A stretch of 64,000 bases of DNA from assembly GCA_032161045.1 (NCBI GenBank), contig JAVHTH010000018.1; one strand, written 5' to 3'. How positions within the stretch are numbered: the stretch's first letter is position 1; every line of letters starts with the position of its first letter. The notes beneath the pieces are model-generated. The model worked only from the letters and a program-made list of their open reading frames with translations, did not search any database and had not been told where the DNA came from. Shown here one piece after another: positions 1-8,086 of this stretch. The stretch is from Fervidibacter sinensis (GTDB lineage Bacteria; Armatimonadota; Fervidibacteria; Fervidibacterales; Fervidibacteraceae). Both the position numbers and the translations under genes were made by a program.

Positions 1-113
1 ATAGCGGTCACATAGTCAAGCCAGTCTGGAAACCGCTCCACTTGACGGGCGACAGCAAAAACTTGCTCAACAGGTGCACGGGCAATTTGCTCAACCACTA
101 AGGTTTCCGCCAC
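1..113 (-). CDS. SRPBCC (START-like) family protein, N-terminal fragment
   Basis: Only the first 37 codons are present; the gene runs off the left edge. It starts at GTG (111-113) behind an AGAGAGGTGAG ribosome binding site. The residues read MAETLVVEQIARAPVEQVFA, then a segment ending in RFPDWLDYV. This matches the opening strand and helix of polyketide cyclase/dehydrase-type SRPBCC proteins, where V-x-x-V-F precedes a P-x-W. The family binds hydrophobic ligands in a helix-grip fold, but the substrate cannot be told from this piece. It lies downstream of the cytochrome c gene on the same strand, across a 91 bp gap. Confidence 0.6.
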   Translation of the reverse strand, partial: MAETLVVEQIARAPVEQVFAVARQVERFPDWLDYVTA

Positions 114-142
114 AGTTCTCACCTCTCTGTCCCGTTATTGAC

Positions 143-165
143 GGCACTCCGCTTCGCTCCGTGCC
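143..165. repeat. GC-rich imperfect hairpin
   Basis: GGCAC and GTGCC arms close around a CTCCGCTTCG core between the SRPBCC and cytochrome c genes. It resembles the other short palindromes scattered through this window. It may act as a weak terminator, but no T run follows it. Confidence 0.35.
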
Positions 166-204
166 TTACTACGAACTCAAGATTTTCCGAGAAGCGACCG
201 AACC

Positions 205-585
205 TCATTTCAGCGAAAGCAAGTAAGCAACCAACGCATCTAAATCTTCATCGCTGCCCTCAAAAGGTGGCATCACTGTGTTCGGGTTCAGGGTTTTGGG
301 ATTGAGCAAAATTTCCTTTAACTTCTCGGCATCGTATTTCTTGCCGATGCCGTCCAAACTTGGTCCTGTCCTGCCTCCAATTCCAGCGACGGTGTGACAT
401 GTCGCACATCCAGTTTCATCGTAGACTGCTTTTCCTCGTTCAAGTTTCGGGTCTGAAAATTGCTGGCTTGTTTGCTGCTGGACGCTTGAGCCAGAAATTC
501 CAGAAGTTCGGGAAGTTTGCTGTTTGCCACAAGCCAAAAGCCACACCGCCGTCATCAATAGAACCAATATTTGCAATGTCCGCAT
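205..585 (-). CDS. Lipoprotein c-type cytochrome (class I)
   Basis: This is a 126-residue exported electron carrier. The N-terminus is a lipoprotein signal ending in the lipobox LLAC, which predicts lipid anchoring at Cys19. A low-complexity linker rich in Ser, Gln and Thr follows. The haem-binding motif is CATCH (Cys60, Cys63, His64), and Met105 in NTVMPPF is the expected sixth ligand. The start chosen is the ATG at 583-585 behind AAGGGAG; an upstream start would place 11 polar residues before the signal peptide. The gene follows purS closely (29 bp), but no functional link is evident. The redox partner is unknown. Confidence 0.88.
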   Translation of the reverse strand: MRTLQILVLLMTAVWLLACGKQQTSRTSGISGSSVQQQTSQQFSDPKLERGKAVYDETGCATCHTVAGIGGRTGPSLDGIGKKYDAEKLKEILLNPKTLNPNTVMPPFEGSDEDLDALVAYLLSLK

Positions 586-614
586 TGTGCTCACTCCCTT
601 GCTTGACAAAGTTG

Positions 615-860
615 TCACTCAAGCCTCACTTCAAATTCTTCCACGACAGGATTAGCCAGCAACTGCCGACACATTTCTTCAACCTGACTCTTGGCATCGT
701 CAGCGTTTACACCGTTGTCAAGCCAAACCTCAATGAGTTTGCCGATCCTGACTTTTTGGACTTTATCGTATCCCAAGTTCCTCAGCGCCCTTTCAACGAC
801 TCGCCCTTGTGCGTCGTCCAAACTCGGTTTCAATCTCACCAAAACGGTCACTTTCGGCAA
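615..860 (-). CDS. purS: Phosphoribosylformylglycinamidine synthase subunit PurS
   Basis: This 81-residue protein matches the usual size of PurS, the small subunit that bridges PurL and PurQ in the FGAM synthase complex of purine synthesis. Family features visible are the opening VTVLVRLKP strand, the D-x-Q-G-R-V-V-E-R-A-L-R-N-L-G-Y-D segment, and the ending EEFEVRLE. The start is taken as TTG at 858-860 because GGAGGG lies seven bases upstream and the product then begins at the conserved first strand. The longer reading adds 26 unrelated residues. Neither purQ nor purL is adjacent. Confidence 0.88.
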   Translation of the reverse strand: MPKVTVLVRLKPSLDDAQGRVVERALRNLGYDKVQKVRIGKLIEVWLDNGVNADDAKSQVEEMCRQLLANPVVEEFEVRLE

Positions 861-948
861 GAGTGATCCCTCCAATCCAAAACTTCCGTGACTTGCCCCT
901 ACGATTTTGCCACAGCGTTGCGACACAATTTTGCTCACGGTGAGCGAA

Positions 949-1560
949 ATGGCGACATGGATTTACCTTGTAAGGCACGGGCAAACTGTTTGGAACGAAG
1001 AAGGGAAATTGTGTGGCAGTTCGGATGTTCCGTTGAGCGATGAAGGTTTGCTTCAGGCTCAGAAATTGGCGGCGCGCATGAAAGGCGTAAATCTATCCGC
1101 CGTTTACTCCAGCCCTTTGCTTCGGGCGCGCCAAACCGCAGAAGCAATTGCGTCTCACCACAACCTTGAAGTGCAAATAGAGCGAGATTTGAGTGAGATT
1201 GACTACGGCGATTGGGAAGGGCTGAAGGTGGCGGATGCGATGGAAAAGTTCCCTGAACTGGAGCGGCTGCGCCGCGAAGACCCTATGAAATTCGTTGCCC
1301 CTAACGGCGAGCCGATGAAGAATTTCGCTGAGCGGGTTATTGCCGCCATTCAGAAAATTGCTTCAAAGCATCCCAATGAAACCATTTGCGTCGTTGCACA
1401 CCAAACTGTCAACCGTTTCATCCTTTGTTGGGTGATGCAGATGGATTTTCGGCTTTGGAGGCAATTGCGCCAAGACCCTACCTGTGTCAACCTTTTGCAA
1501 GTGCGGGAAGACGGACTGTGGCGTGTCTGCCTTGTGAACGACACTTGCCATTTGCTATAG
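949..1560 (+). CDS. Histidine phosphatase family protein (phosphoglycerate mutase-like)
   Basis: This 203-residue protein has the family signature LVRHGQT at residues 7-13; His10 is the predicted phosphate acceptor. Arg and Glu of the pocket lie in SSPLLRARQTA and LSEIDYGDWEG, and the second histidine is in VVAHQ (His151). Length and motif layout fit cofactor-independent phosphatases such as alpha-ribazole phosphatase (CobC) and broad-specificity acid phosphatases. No cobalamin gene lies nearby, so the substrate is left open. The ATG at 949 is chosen because an earlier start would read through the divergent purS promoter region. Confidence 0.85.
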   Translation: MATWIYLVRHGQTVWNEEGKLCGSSDVPLSDEGLLQAQKLAARMKGVNLSAVYSSPLLRARQTAEAIASHHNLEVQIERDLSEIDYGDWEGLKVADAMEKFPELERLRREDPMKFVAPNGEPMKNFAERVIAAIQKIASKHPNETICVVAHQTVNRFILCWVMQMDFRLWRQLRQDPTCVNLLQVREDGLWRVCLVNDTCHLL

Positions 1561-1617
1561 CGAGACTGCAAAGCATGTTCAATCAAACAACGCACGCTCA
1601 CAACGAGGTGAAAGGTC

Positions 1618-3264
1618 ATGCCGTCATTAAGACGAACTCGCAAGAAGTTGCAAAAACAAGTTATCCGTTGGACGATTTGGCTCACAATCACAATCATCTT
1701 TGTGCTCGGGATGTTCAGCGGGTTCAGTTGGGTTGAGCGGCAAGTCAGGGGCTTGAACTTGCCGCGAAGTATCGCTCGCGTCAACAGGGCAGAAATTTCA
1801 CGCCAGCAGTATGAGCAAGCGTTAGCCCGACTCGCGCAATTCGGTTCATTTCGTTTGAGCGCTCAAGATTGGGCATTTTACAAAGAGCAAATTTTCCACG
1901 AACTCGTTGACGCCGAATTGCTCAGGCAGGAAGCCTACCGACGCGGAATCCGAGTTACCCGCGCCGACATAAACAAGCGCGTTGACGAAATTTTGCAAAT
2001 TCAACTTGTTAGCGCACGCCAACAATACGAACGGGATAAGGAATTTCGCGACTTCGTCCGAAAGCAATACGGCTCTTTGGAAGCGATGGCAAACGAACTA
2101 CGCCGTCAGGTTAGGCAGCAAGTCGGCAATTTGGAGCAGGAAATTTTGATGGAAAAACTCCGCCAGTCGGTTATGCAGGAGGTCAATGTGACGGAAAAGG
2201 AACTGCAAGACAACTACACTCAATTCCGCCTGCGGCATATCTTTGTCAGCGCAGACCGCTTCCTGCCAAAGGACAAATCGCCGACTGACCAAGACCGACG
2301 CCAAGCGAAAGAGAAGGCTTTACAACGAGCAAAAGAGTTGAGGGAACGAATTCTCAAAGGCGAAGATTTTGCGAAGTTGGCGTCAAAGGAATCCGATGAC
2401 CCAGTGACCAAAAACAAAGGCGGCGATTTGGGCGAACTGAGTTTGGACGCCGCAAAGTGGCGAATTGGCGAAGACGCTTTGACAGTTCTGCCGAAGTTGA
2501 AAATCGGCGAAGTCTCTGAGCCAATTGAAAGTTTCAATGGCTACCACATCGTCAAGTTGGAAGGCAAACGAGTCAACTTACCCCAAGACTACAACAAAGT
2601 GCGATACCGATGCGAGGAGAAAAAGTGCAACAACATTTGGCTCGGTGAAAAGGGCGAGAAGAAATGCCCAAAGTGTGGGAGCACGAAAATCAAGCAAATC
2701 GGCGAACGCAAGAAGGAGTTGTTGGACGAACTCAAGCAGCAAAGGATGCAGGAAAGATGGACCAAGTTGCTCAGAGATTTACGGGAAAGCGCGAAGATTG
2801 AAATTTACGACCCCGAACTGAAAGCCATCGCTGCGGAACGAGAAGGGAACACGGAAGAAGCCATTAAGCATTTGCGTGAAGCGTTAAAGATTGTCGCCGA
2901 AAACCCAGATGCCCGCCGTCATTACTTGTTCCCCGACCTCCTGCACTATCGGCTGTCAAGCCTCTACATGAGACAAGGAAAACTGAAAGAGGCGGAGCAT
3001 GAAATCCGCAAGGCTTTGGAGTATTCTGACGATAACGACTTGCACATCCAACTCGGCAGCATCTTGATGCTGCAGGGCAAAAAAGACGCAGCCTTGAAAC
3101 AGTTTCTGAAAGTCGCTGATTCAAGTCCAACGCCGGGCCAAAGGCTTATCATCGCCAACTACCTTGAGCAACTCGGTCGCAAGGATTTGGCAGAAAAGCA
3201 ACGCAAGTTAGCGGAGAAAGAAGGCGGCTCTGGAGGACTTTCAATCCCGCTTACGGTCCGTTAA
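1618..3264 (+). CDS. Membrane-anchored parvulin-type peptidyl-prolyl isomerase with zinc ribbon and TPRs
   Basis: This 548-residue protein is a predicted extracytoplasmic foldase of the SurA/PrsA class. A basic N-terminus precedes one membrane segment (about residues 18-38). Next comes a SurA_N-like helical chaperone region, then a PPIC/parvulin domain from about 205 to 314 (LRHIFVSAD, GGDLGELS, GYHIVKLEG). It then departs from the usual plan: a C-x4-C...C-x2-C zinc ribbon at 332-353 (CEEKKC, CPKC) and helical TPR-type repeats to the end. The ATG at 1618 follows GAGGTG. It is co-oriented with the upstream phosphatase gene. The ribbon is discussed as a finding. Confidence 0.85.
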   Translation: MPSLRRTRKKLQKQVIRWTIWLTITIIFVLGMFSGFSWVERQVRGLNLPRSIARVNRAEISRQQYEQALARLAQFGSFRLSAQDWAFYKEQIFHELVDAELLRQEAYRRGIRVTRADINKRVDEILQIQLVSARQQYERDKEFRDFVRKQYGSLEAMANELRRQVRQQVGNLEQEILMEKLRQSVMQEVNVTEKELQDNYTQFRLRHIFVSADRFLPKDKSPTDQDRRQAKEKALQRAKELRERILKGEDFAKLASKESDDPVTKNKGGDLGELSLDAAKWRIGEDALTVLPKLKIGEVSEPIESFNGYHIVKLEGKRVNLPQDYNKVRYRCEEKKCNNIWLGEKGEKKCPKCGSTKIKQIGERKKELLDELKQQRMQERWTKLLRDLRESAKIEIYDPELKAIAAEREGNTEEAIKHLREALKIVAENPDARRHYLFPDLLHYRLSSLYMRQGKLKEAEHEIRKALEYSDDNDLHIQLGSILMLQGKKDAALKQFLKVADSSPTPGQRLIIANYLEQLGRKDLAEKQRKLAEKEGGSGGLSIPLTVR

Positions 3265-3722
3265 GGGTAGAAAAATTCGCCGCTCAGAAATCCGTCATTA
3301 ACTACAGGCTTTTGCCTGCAGTATGAACTCATGGTTAGAACGCTCAACGCATCAATCCATGCCACTGACTTTAGGCATTGGTTGCTTACCAAGCGACGAA
3401 TCCATTCGGCGCAATCGGGGTGCTCGGCTCCTGCCGAGCCAAAATTCGGCGTTTCGGAGGGGCGGGCTCCTGCCCGACCGAGACGAAATTTGGCTTAATG
3501 TATGGCGTGGTTTTAAACCGCGCCGATAGAAAATTCGTCGGCAGGGTATAAAACCCTGCCCTACAAAGGAAATTCGGCTTAATGTAGGGTGCGGTTTTAA
3601 ACCGCGCCGATGGAAAATTTGTCGGCAGGGTGTAAAACCCTGCCCTACAAAGGAAATTCGGCACGCCAGAGGCGTGCCCTCCGAAGAAGGCAGATTGAAA
3701 GTTCGGCTGCCAAGCAGTTTTT
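3265..3722. other. Gene-free, repeat-rich intergenic region
   Basis: This 458 bp region between convergent genes shows no credible gene. It holds a run of short palindromes: CAGGC/GCCTG at about 3304-3318, GCTCGGC/GCCGAGC at 3422-3439, and CGGGC/GCCCG at 3463-3476, the last two sharing the loop TCCT. An 84 bp tandem repeat follows. Open frames across it simply translate the repeats. Confidence 0.75.
3485..3660. repeat. 84 bp tandem repeat, two full copies plus a partial third
   Basis: Copies begin at 3485, 3569 and 3653, each starting GAAATT. Each full copy holds two hairpins in order: one of the GGCGCGGTTTTAAACCGCGCC type and one of the GGCAGGG/CCCTGCC type with an A/T loop. The copies differ at a few positions. 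Similar TTTTAAA-looped palindromes recur at 6930-6950 and 6993-7013. Confidence 0.85.
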
Positions 3723-4664
3723 TCACACTACCGCGAAATCTGGCTCTTCGTCCCTCAAGACTTTCAACACTTGTTCAACGACCACCAAAGCCATGCGGTT
3801 GAGAGTTTCGGGTGTGTGGGAAGCGACATGGGGAGTTCCAACAAAGTTTGGGTGACGAAAAATTGGGTGACCGACATCAGGCGGTTCTTTCGGAAAAACA
3901 TCCAAAGCAACTCCCGCCAACTGACCTGACTGGAGCGCTTCGTAAAGGGCATCTAAATCGCAAACTTCACCGCGAGATGTGTTGACCAAAAACGCACCAC
4001 GCTTCATCAGCGCCAATCGCTCGCGGTTAATTAGCCCTCTCGTTTGTTCTGTCAAGGGAACATGGAGTGTAACGAAATCGCTTCGTCGCAGGAGTTCATC
4101 CAGAGTGACACTTTCGGCTTCAAACGAACTTACAGTTTCAGGTGACACGAACGGGTCGTAGACGAGCAACCGCATTTTGAACGCTTTCGCCCTTTGAGCA
4201 ACTGCTCTCCCAACATACCCGAACCCAATAATTCCGAGCACCTTGCCTTGCAACTCAAAACTTTGCTCTGTCCAACGCAACCGATATTCTCCGCTCAACA
4301 GCGCATCGTGCCAGAAGCGCAACCGCTTTGCCAACGCCAACAAAAGCGCAAATGTATGTTCAGCAACCGCATCGGCATTGACACCCGGTGTGTAAACAAC
4401 TCTGATTCCCCGCTTCCTTGCTGCTTCCAAATCAACATTGTCAACCCCGACACCGAACCTGCCAATAACCTTGAGTTTCAGGGCACAGTTCAAAATCTCG
4501 TCATCAACATAAGGCATGTTCCGTAAAATCAAACCGTCAGCGTCAGCAATGGCTTTTATTAGTTCGCAACGGTCAATGGAGATTCGCTTCACTTCTGCCT
4601 CTTCCGAAAGTCTCTCCTCGGCGATTTTTGGAAAGTTTCCGCACAGAACCACCACTGGCTTCAT
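3723..4664 (-). CDS. D-2-hydroxyacid dehydrogenase (phosphoglycerate dehydrogenase-like)
   Basis: This 313-residue NAD-dependent oxidoreductase has the D-isomer 2-hydroxyacid dehydrogenase layout. A split substrate domain flanks a Rossmann domain with the motif GFGYVG (147-152). The catalytic set is Arg231 (in NTSRGE), Glu260 (in VFPKEPP) and His279 (in TPHVASHT). It is closest in layout to the short SerA-type 3-phosphoglycerate dehydrogenases that lack an ACT domain. Hydroxypyruvate or glyoxylate reductase activity is equally possible, and no serC or serB lies nearby. The start is the ATG at 4662-4664 behind a purine-rich GGGGGCAG. Confidence 0.85.
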   Translation of the reverse strand: MKPVVVLCGNFPKIAEERLSEEAEVKRISIDRCELIKAIADADGLILRNMPYVDDEILNCALKLKVIGRFGVGVDNVDLEAARKRGIRVVYTPGVNADAVAEHTFALLLALAKRLRFWHDALLSGEYRLRWTEQSFELQGKVLGIIGFGYVGRAVAQRAKAFKMRLLVYDPFVSPETVSSFEAESVTLDELLRRSDFVTLHVPLTEQTRGLINRERLALMKRGAFLVNTSRGEVCDLDALYEALQSGQLAGVALDVFPKEPPDVGHPIFRHPNFVGTPHVASHTPETLNRMALVVVEQVLKVLRDEEPDFAVV

Positions 4665-4708
4665 TGTTGCTGCCCCCTGCAGCGATGTAGCAGAAGAAGC
4701 AAAGAAGT

Positions 4709-4737
4709 GGGCAGGGGATAATGCCCCTGCCCTTTTT
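4709..4737 (+). terminator. GC-rich hairpin followed by T5
   Basis: GGGCAGGGG and CCCCTGCCC form a nine-base-pair stem with loop ATAATG, and TTTTT follows on the plus strand. Both neighbouring genes are on the minus strand, so as an intrinsic terminator it would only work against antisense transcription. It may instead be one of the dispersed palindromes of this genome. Confidence 0.5.
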
Positions 4738-4746
4738 ATCACCGTT

Positions 4747-5271
4747 TCACGCTCCAACGATTTCCTTCAACGCCTTCATCGCTGCATCGTAATCGGGTTC
4801 GTTAGTGACTTCAGGCACGATTTGCTTGTATCGGATTACCCCATCCTTGTCCACAATCCAAACTGAGCGAGCCAGAAGTTTCAGTTCTTTGATGAGCACG
4901 CCGTATTTGAGCCCGAAGTCCCGCTCTTGGTAATCGCTGAGGACTTTGATGCGGTCAATGTTGTTTGCACCGCACCATCGCCTTTGGGCGAACGGCAGGT
5001 CAACGCTTATGTTGACCACAACGACATCGTCGGACAAACCTGCAGCCAGTTCGTTGAATTTGCGACCTTGCAAATCGCAGACAGGGGTGTCAAGCGAAGG
5101 CGTGACGGAAATGAGCACAACCTTGCCAGAGAAGTCGCTCAAGGACACAGGATTCAAGTCAGTATCAACAACCCGAAAATCGGGCGCTTTTTCTCCGACT
5201 TGCAAATCTGGACCTAAAAGCGTCAACGGGTTGCCGCGAAAAGTCACAACGCCTTGCCGCTCTTGAGTCAT
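4747..5271 (-). CDS. tpx: Thiol peroxidase (atypical 2-Cys peroxiredoxin)
   Basis: This 174-residue peroxiredoxin of the Tpx class reduces hydroperoxides. The peroxidatic cysteine is Cys65 in TPSLDTPVCDLQ, and the resolving cysteine is Cys100 in RRWCGANN, the Tpx spacing. The GEKAPDF opening and the thioredoxin-fold strands VVLISV and SVWIVDKDGVI are clear. Reductant is expected to be thioredoxin. The ATG at 5269-5271 lies behind a strong AAAGGAGG. The gene is divergent from the SLC13 transporter, so the two probably share the short region 5272-5370. Confidence 0.93.
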   Translation of the reverse strand: MTQERQGVVTFRGNPLTLLGPDLQVGEKAPDFRVVDTDLNPVSLSDFSGKVVLISVTPSLDTPVCDLQGRKFNELAAGLSDDVVVVNISVDLPFAQRRWCGANNIDRIKVLSDYQERDFGLKYGVLIKELKLLARSVWIVDKDGVIRYKQIVPEVTNEPDYDAAMKALKEIVGA

Positions 5272-5370
5272 ATTGCCATCCTCCTTTGCGCAAGTTTTGG
5301 TTTGAAAAAACGCCGCCACAATTATAGCGGAGCGAGAGTTCGTTATCCACGAGGGGGAGGCTTGAAGCCA

Positions 5371-6867
5371 GTGCAATTGCACGAAACCGGTTTGCAACGC
5401 TATCAAAGGTGGGGTTTGGCGTTTGGGATTGGGGTATTCGTCCTTTTGCTGTTGCTTCCACTCAACTTGCCACCACCTCAACATCGTCTCCTCGCCATCT
5501 TAGCCTTGACATTTGCTTTCTGGATCACCGAAGCGTTGCCTTTGCCTGTGACGGCATTACTGGCAATGCTGTTGTGTGTGATGTTTGGGGTTTTACCTGC
5601 AAAACAAGCCTTTGCGCCTTTGGGCAACCCCGTCATCTTTCTGTTTCTCGGCGCTTTTTTGCTTGCCGAAGCGGTGCGAACCCATGAGTTGGACCGAAGA
5701 TGGGTTGAATGGCTTTTGTCAAGGAAGTGGATCGCTAAAACGCCGTTCCGAATATTGGCAGGTTTTGGGATTTCCGCTTGGGCAATTTCTGGATGGATGA
5801 GCAACACGGCGACAACTGCGACTCTCTACCCGTTAGCGTGGCAGACATTTCAGGAGTTGAAGGCTAAAGTGTCTCGCCCTGAAAACTTCGGGCTCGCCTT
5901 GATGCTCATTTGCGCTTACGCTTCATCCGTTGGCGGAGTTATCACGCCTGTCGGAACGCCACCAAACTTGATCGGTTTGGGTTTCTTGGTTGAGCAGGCA
6001 AATGTCCATATCGGTTTCCTGCAATGGGTGATAGCGATAGCACCCATCGGCGCTGTGATGTTGGTTTGCTTGATGGTCATCGCGAAATTCCGAACGAGAA
6101 CAGGCTTGGAAGGCGAGAGCAATTTCACCTTGACAACACAACGGCTGGGCACTTCGTTGACGAAAGGTGAGCGAAACACCATCGCCGCTTTTGGGACGGC
6201 TGTCGGATTGTGGGTGCTGTCAGGTGTAGCAGCGTTGTTGCTGGAGCAACGAAGTCTAATCGCCTTCGTTGAGCGAAACGCATTGGCGGTCAAGCAAGTC
6301 TTGACTTTCTTGAAGGAACTTCCCGAGGCAGTTCCTGCGTTGCTTGGTGCTGTGATTTTGTTCGTTTTGCCTGCGGAAGAAGGGAAACCAACTTTGAGTT
6401 GGAGAGATGCCCATCGGATTGATTGGGGGACGATTTTGCTTTTCGCTGGCGGGTTGGCTTTGGGAGATGCCATTTTCCAAACGGGGCTTGCAAAACGCAT
6501 TAGCGAACTCATCACCAAACTCCCATTCGCTGAAACTCAACTTGGGTTGACAATCTGGGGAACTGCAATCGCCGTTTGGTTCACCGAACTCGTCAGCAAT
6601 ACGGCTGCAGCAAACATTTTGGTGCCTATTGTTTTGGCAACGGCGAAGGAAGCGCAGTTGTCTCCAGTCCTTCCTGTCATTGGAACGGTCATCGGTTGCT
6701 CTTTTGCTTTCATGCTTCCAATTGCTACGCCGCCCAATGCCATAGTTTACGCTTCGGGTTTAGTGCCTATCAGGCAGATGATGCTTTGGGGCTTGATTTT
6801 GGACATCATAAGCCCGTTGGTCATCGTCTCGGTGCTTTGGTTGACTTCACCGCTTTTGGGGTTGTGA
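5371..6867 (+). CDS. SLC13/DASS family anion transporter
   Basis: This 498-residue integral membrane protein has about a dozen hydrophobic segments. It belongs to the divalent anion:sodium symporter family, which takes up dicarboxylates, citrate or sulfate. Family marks are the early ITEALPLPVTALL segment, SNTATTATLYPLA (the first SNT motif), GGVITPVGTPPNLIGLG, the second SNT in ELVSNTAAANILVP, and ATPPNAIVYASG near the end. The start is GTG 5371 behind GGGGGAGG. Earlier starts would overlap the divergent tpx start region. Substrate is not predictable from sequence. Confidence 0.88.
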   Translation: MQLHETGLQRYQRWGLAFGIGVFVLLLLLPLNLPPPQHRLLAILALTFAFWITEALPLPVTALLAMLLCVMFGVLPAKQAFAPLGNPVIFLFLGAFLLAEAVRTHELDRRWVEWLLSRKWIAKTPFRILAGFGISAWAISGWMSNTATTATLYPLAWQTFQELKAKVSRPENFGLALMLICAYASSVGGVITPVGTPPNLIGLGFLVEQANVHIGFLQWVIAIAPIGAVMLVCLMVIAKFRTRTGLEGESNFTLTTQRLGTSLTKGERNTIAAFGTAVGLWVLSGVAALLLEQRSLIAFVERNALAVKQVLTFLKELPEAVPALLGAVILFVLPAEEGKPTLSWRDAHRIDWGTILLFAGGLALGDAIFQTGLAKRISELITKLPFAETQLGLTIWGTAIAVWFTELVSNTAAANILVPIVLATAKEAQLSPVLPVIGTVIGCSFAFMLPIATPPNAIVYASGLVPIRQMMLWGLILDIISPLVIVSVLWLTSPLLGL

Positions 6868-6929
6868 GTGTCTTCTTTGCACCAACTTCGCTCTGCAAAA
6901 CCCTATGCGGTGGCAAATTGCGAAGGCAG

Positions 6930-7013
6930 GGCACAGTTTTAAACCGTGCCGACCAAACCCCTAAGTTAATTCCAGTCGCTGTTGGTAAAATCGGCGGGGT
7001 TTTAAACCCCGCC
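6930..7013. repeat. Pair of TTTTAAA-looped palindromes
   Basis: Two hairpins, GGCAC...GTGCC (6930-6950) and GGCGGGG...CCCCGCC (6993-7013), lie between the convergent transporter and mtnA genes. Both have the arm-TTTTAAA-arm plan seen in the tandem repeat at 3485-3660. They may serve as bidirectional terminators. Confidence 0.6.
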
Positions 7014-7039
7014 CTACTTTTCACCCCTGACGAGGTTTT

Positions 7040-8086
7040 TCACAAAGCCACCAACTTTGCGAGACTTTCTTCAAAAGGCGGGAACGCAACTCCCTTCTCG
7101 GTGATGATTGCCGTCACAAATTCCGAAGGCGTGACATCAAAAGAAGGGTTGAAAGCGCGAGCGTTTTCTGGGGCGACGCGAACTCCATGCCAGCCCAAAA
7201 CTTCGCTTTCATCCCGCTCTTCAATCGGGATGTGTTCACCGCTTGGTAAAGAGATGTCAAGGGTTGAAGTCGGAGCGGCGACATAAAAGGGTATGCCGTG
7301 ATTTTTCGCCAAGACAGCGAGGGTGTATGTTCCGATTTTGTTGGCGACATCGCCGTTGCGGGTTATTCGGTCAGCACCGACAATCACCGCATCAACCCAA
7401 CCTTTCTGCATGACCCAGCCTGCGGCGCCATCAACGATGATTTTGAACGGAATGCCTTCTTTGAGCAACTCCCAAGCGGTCAACCTTGACCCTTGAAGGA
7501 AAGGTCTTGTCTCATCAACCCAAACGAACCGAACTTTGCCCTGCTTGTAAGCGGTTTTAATGACTCCCAAAGCCGTGCCCAAATCCGAAACCGCCAGAGC
7601 GCCCGTGTTGCAATGTGTCAAGACTTGACAGTCATTCGGCAAAAGCGAAGCACCGTTTTCGCCGATTCGCCTGTTGGCTTCGTAGTCCTCGCGGTAAATA
7701 GCGACCGCTTCTTCTTCCAAACGGGCTACAAAATCGTCAATGGACAAATTGGCAAATTCTCTCGCAACGCCCATCATCCGATTGACAGCCCAACTCAAGT
7801 TGACGGCAGTAGGGCGAGCGGCAAGCAAAATCTGAGACGCTTGTTCTAACTCGGTTTGAATTGCCAAACCTTTCCGCTTCGCTTGTTGAGCAGCGAGAAC
7901 TACCCCAAAGGCTGCAGTGATGCCGATGAGCGGCGCGCCACGAGTGACCATTGAGCGAATTGCTTCGGCAACTTCCTCGGCGGTTTTGCAAGAGACCCAA
8001 GTCTCCTCGTGTGGCAGTTTTCTTTGGTCAAGCAAAAGCAAGCAATCTCCAGTCCACTTGAAAGCGGTTGCTGAAATCTCAGCCAT
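7040..8086 (-). CDS. mtnA: S-methyl-5-thioribose-1-phosphate isomerase
   Basis: This 348-residue enzyme of the methionine salvage pathway converts methylthioribose-1-phosphate to methylthioribulose-1-phosphate. Family marks are RGAPLIGITAAFG and the catalytic pair Cys159 (THCNTGALA) and Asp239 (VGADRI), followed by NKIGTYTLA and FYVAAPTSTLD. Translation initiation factor eIF2B-like paralogues lack this Cys/Asp pair. The start is ATG 8084-8086, within an eight-base overlap with the upstream DUF4230 gene, behind GGTGAAGGAG. This implies co-transcription and coupling. Other mtn genes are not in the window. Confidence 0.93.
   Translation of the reverse strand: MAEISATAFKWTGDCLLLLDQRKLPHEETWVSCKTAEEVAEAIRSMVTRGAPLIGITAAFGVVLAAQQAKRKGLAIQTELEQASQILLAARPTAVNLSWAVNRMMGVAREFANLSIDDFVARLEEEAVAIYREDYEANRRIGENGASLLPNDCQVLTHCNTGALAVSDLGTALGVIKTAYKQGKVRFVWVDETRPFLQGSRLTAWELLKEGIPFKIIVDGAAGWVMQKGWVDAVIVGADRITRNGDVANKIGTYTLAVLAKNHGIPFYVAAPTSTLDISLPSGEHIPIEERDESEVLGWHGVRVAPENARAFNPSFDVTPSEFVTAIITEKGVAFPPFEESLAKLVAL

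Noticed and set aside
3485..3660. Possible CRISPR array
   Set aside because: Only two full copies of an 84 bp unit with no variable spacer between short identical repeats; the whole unit repeats.
3352..3726. Minus-strand open frame with repeating FVGQGFxPCR and RRGLKP peptides
   Set aside because: The peptide repeats are direct translations of the 84 bp DNA repeat and its palindromes. There is no ribosome binding site.
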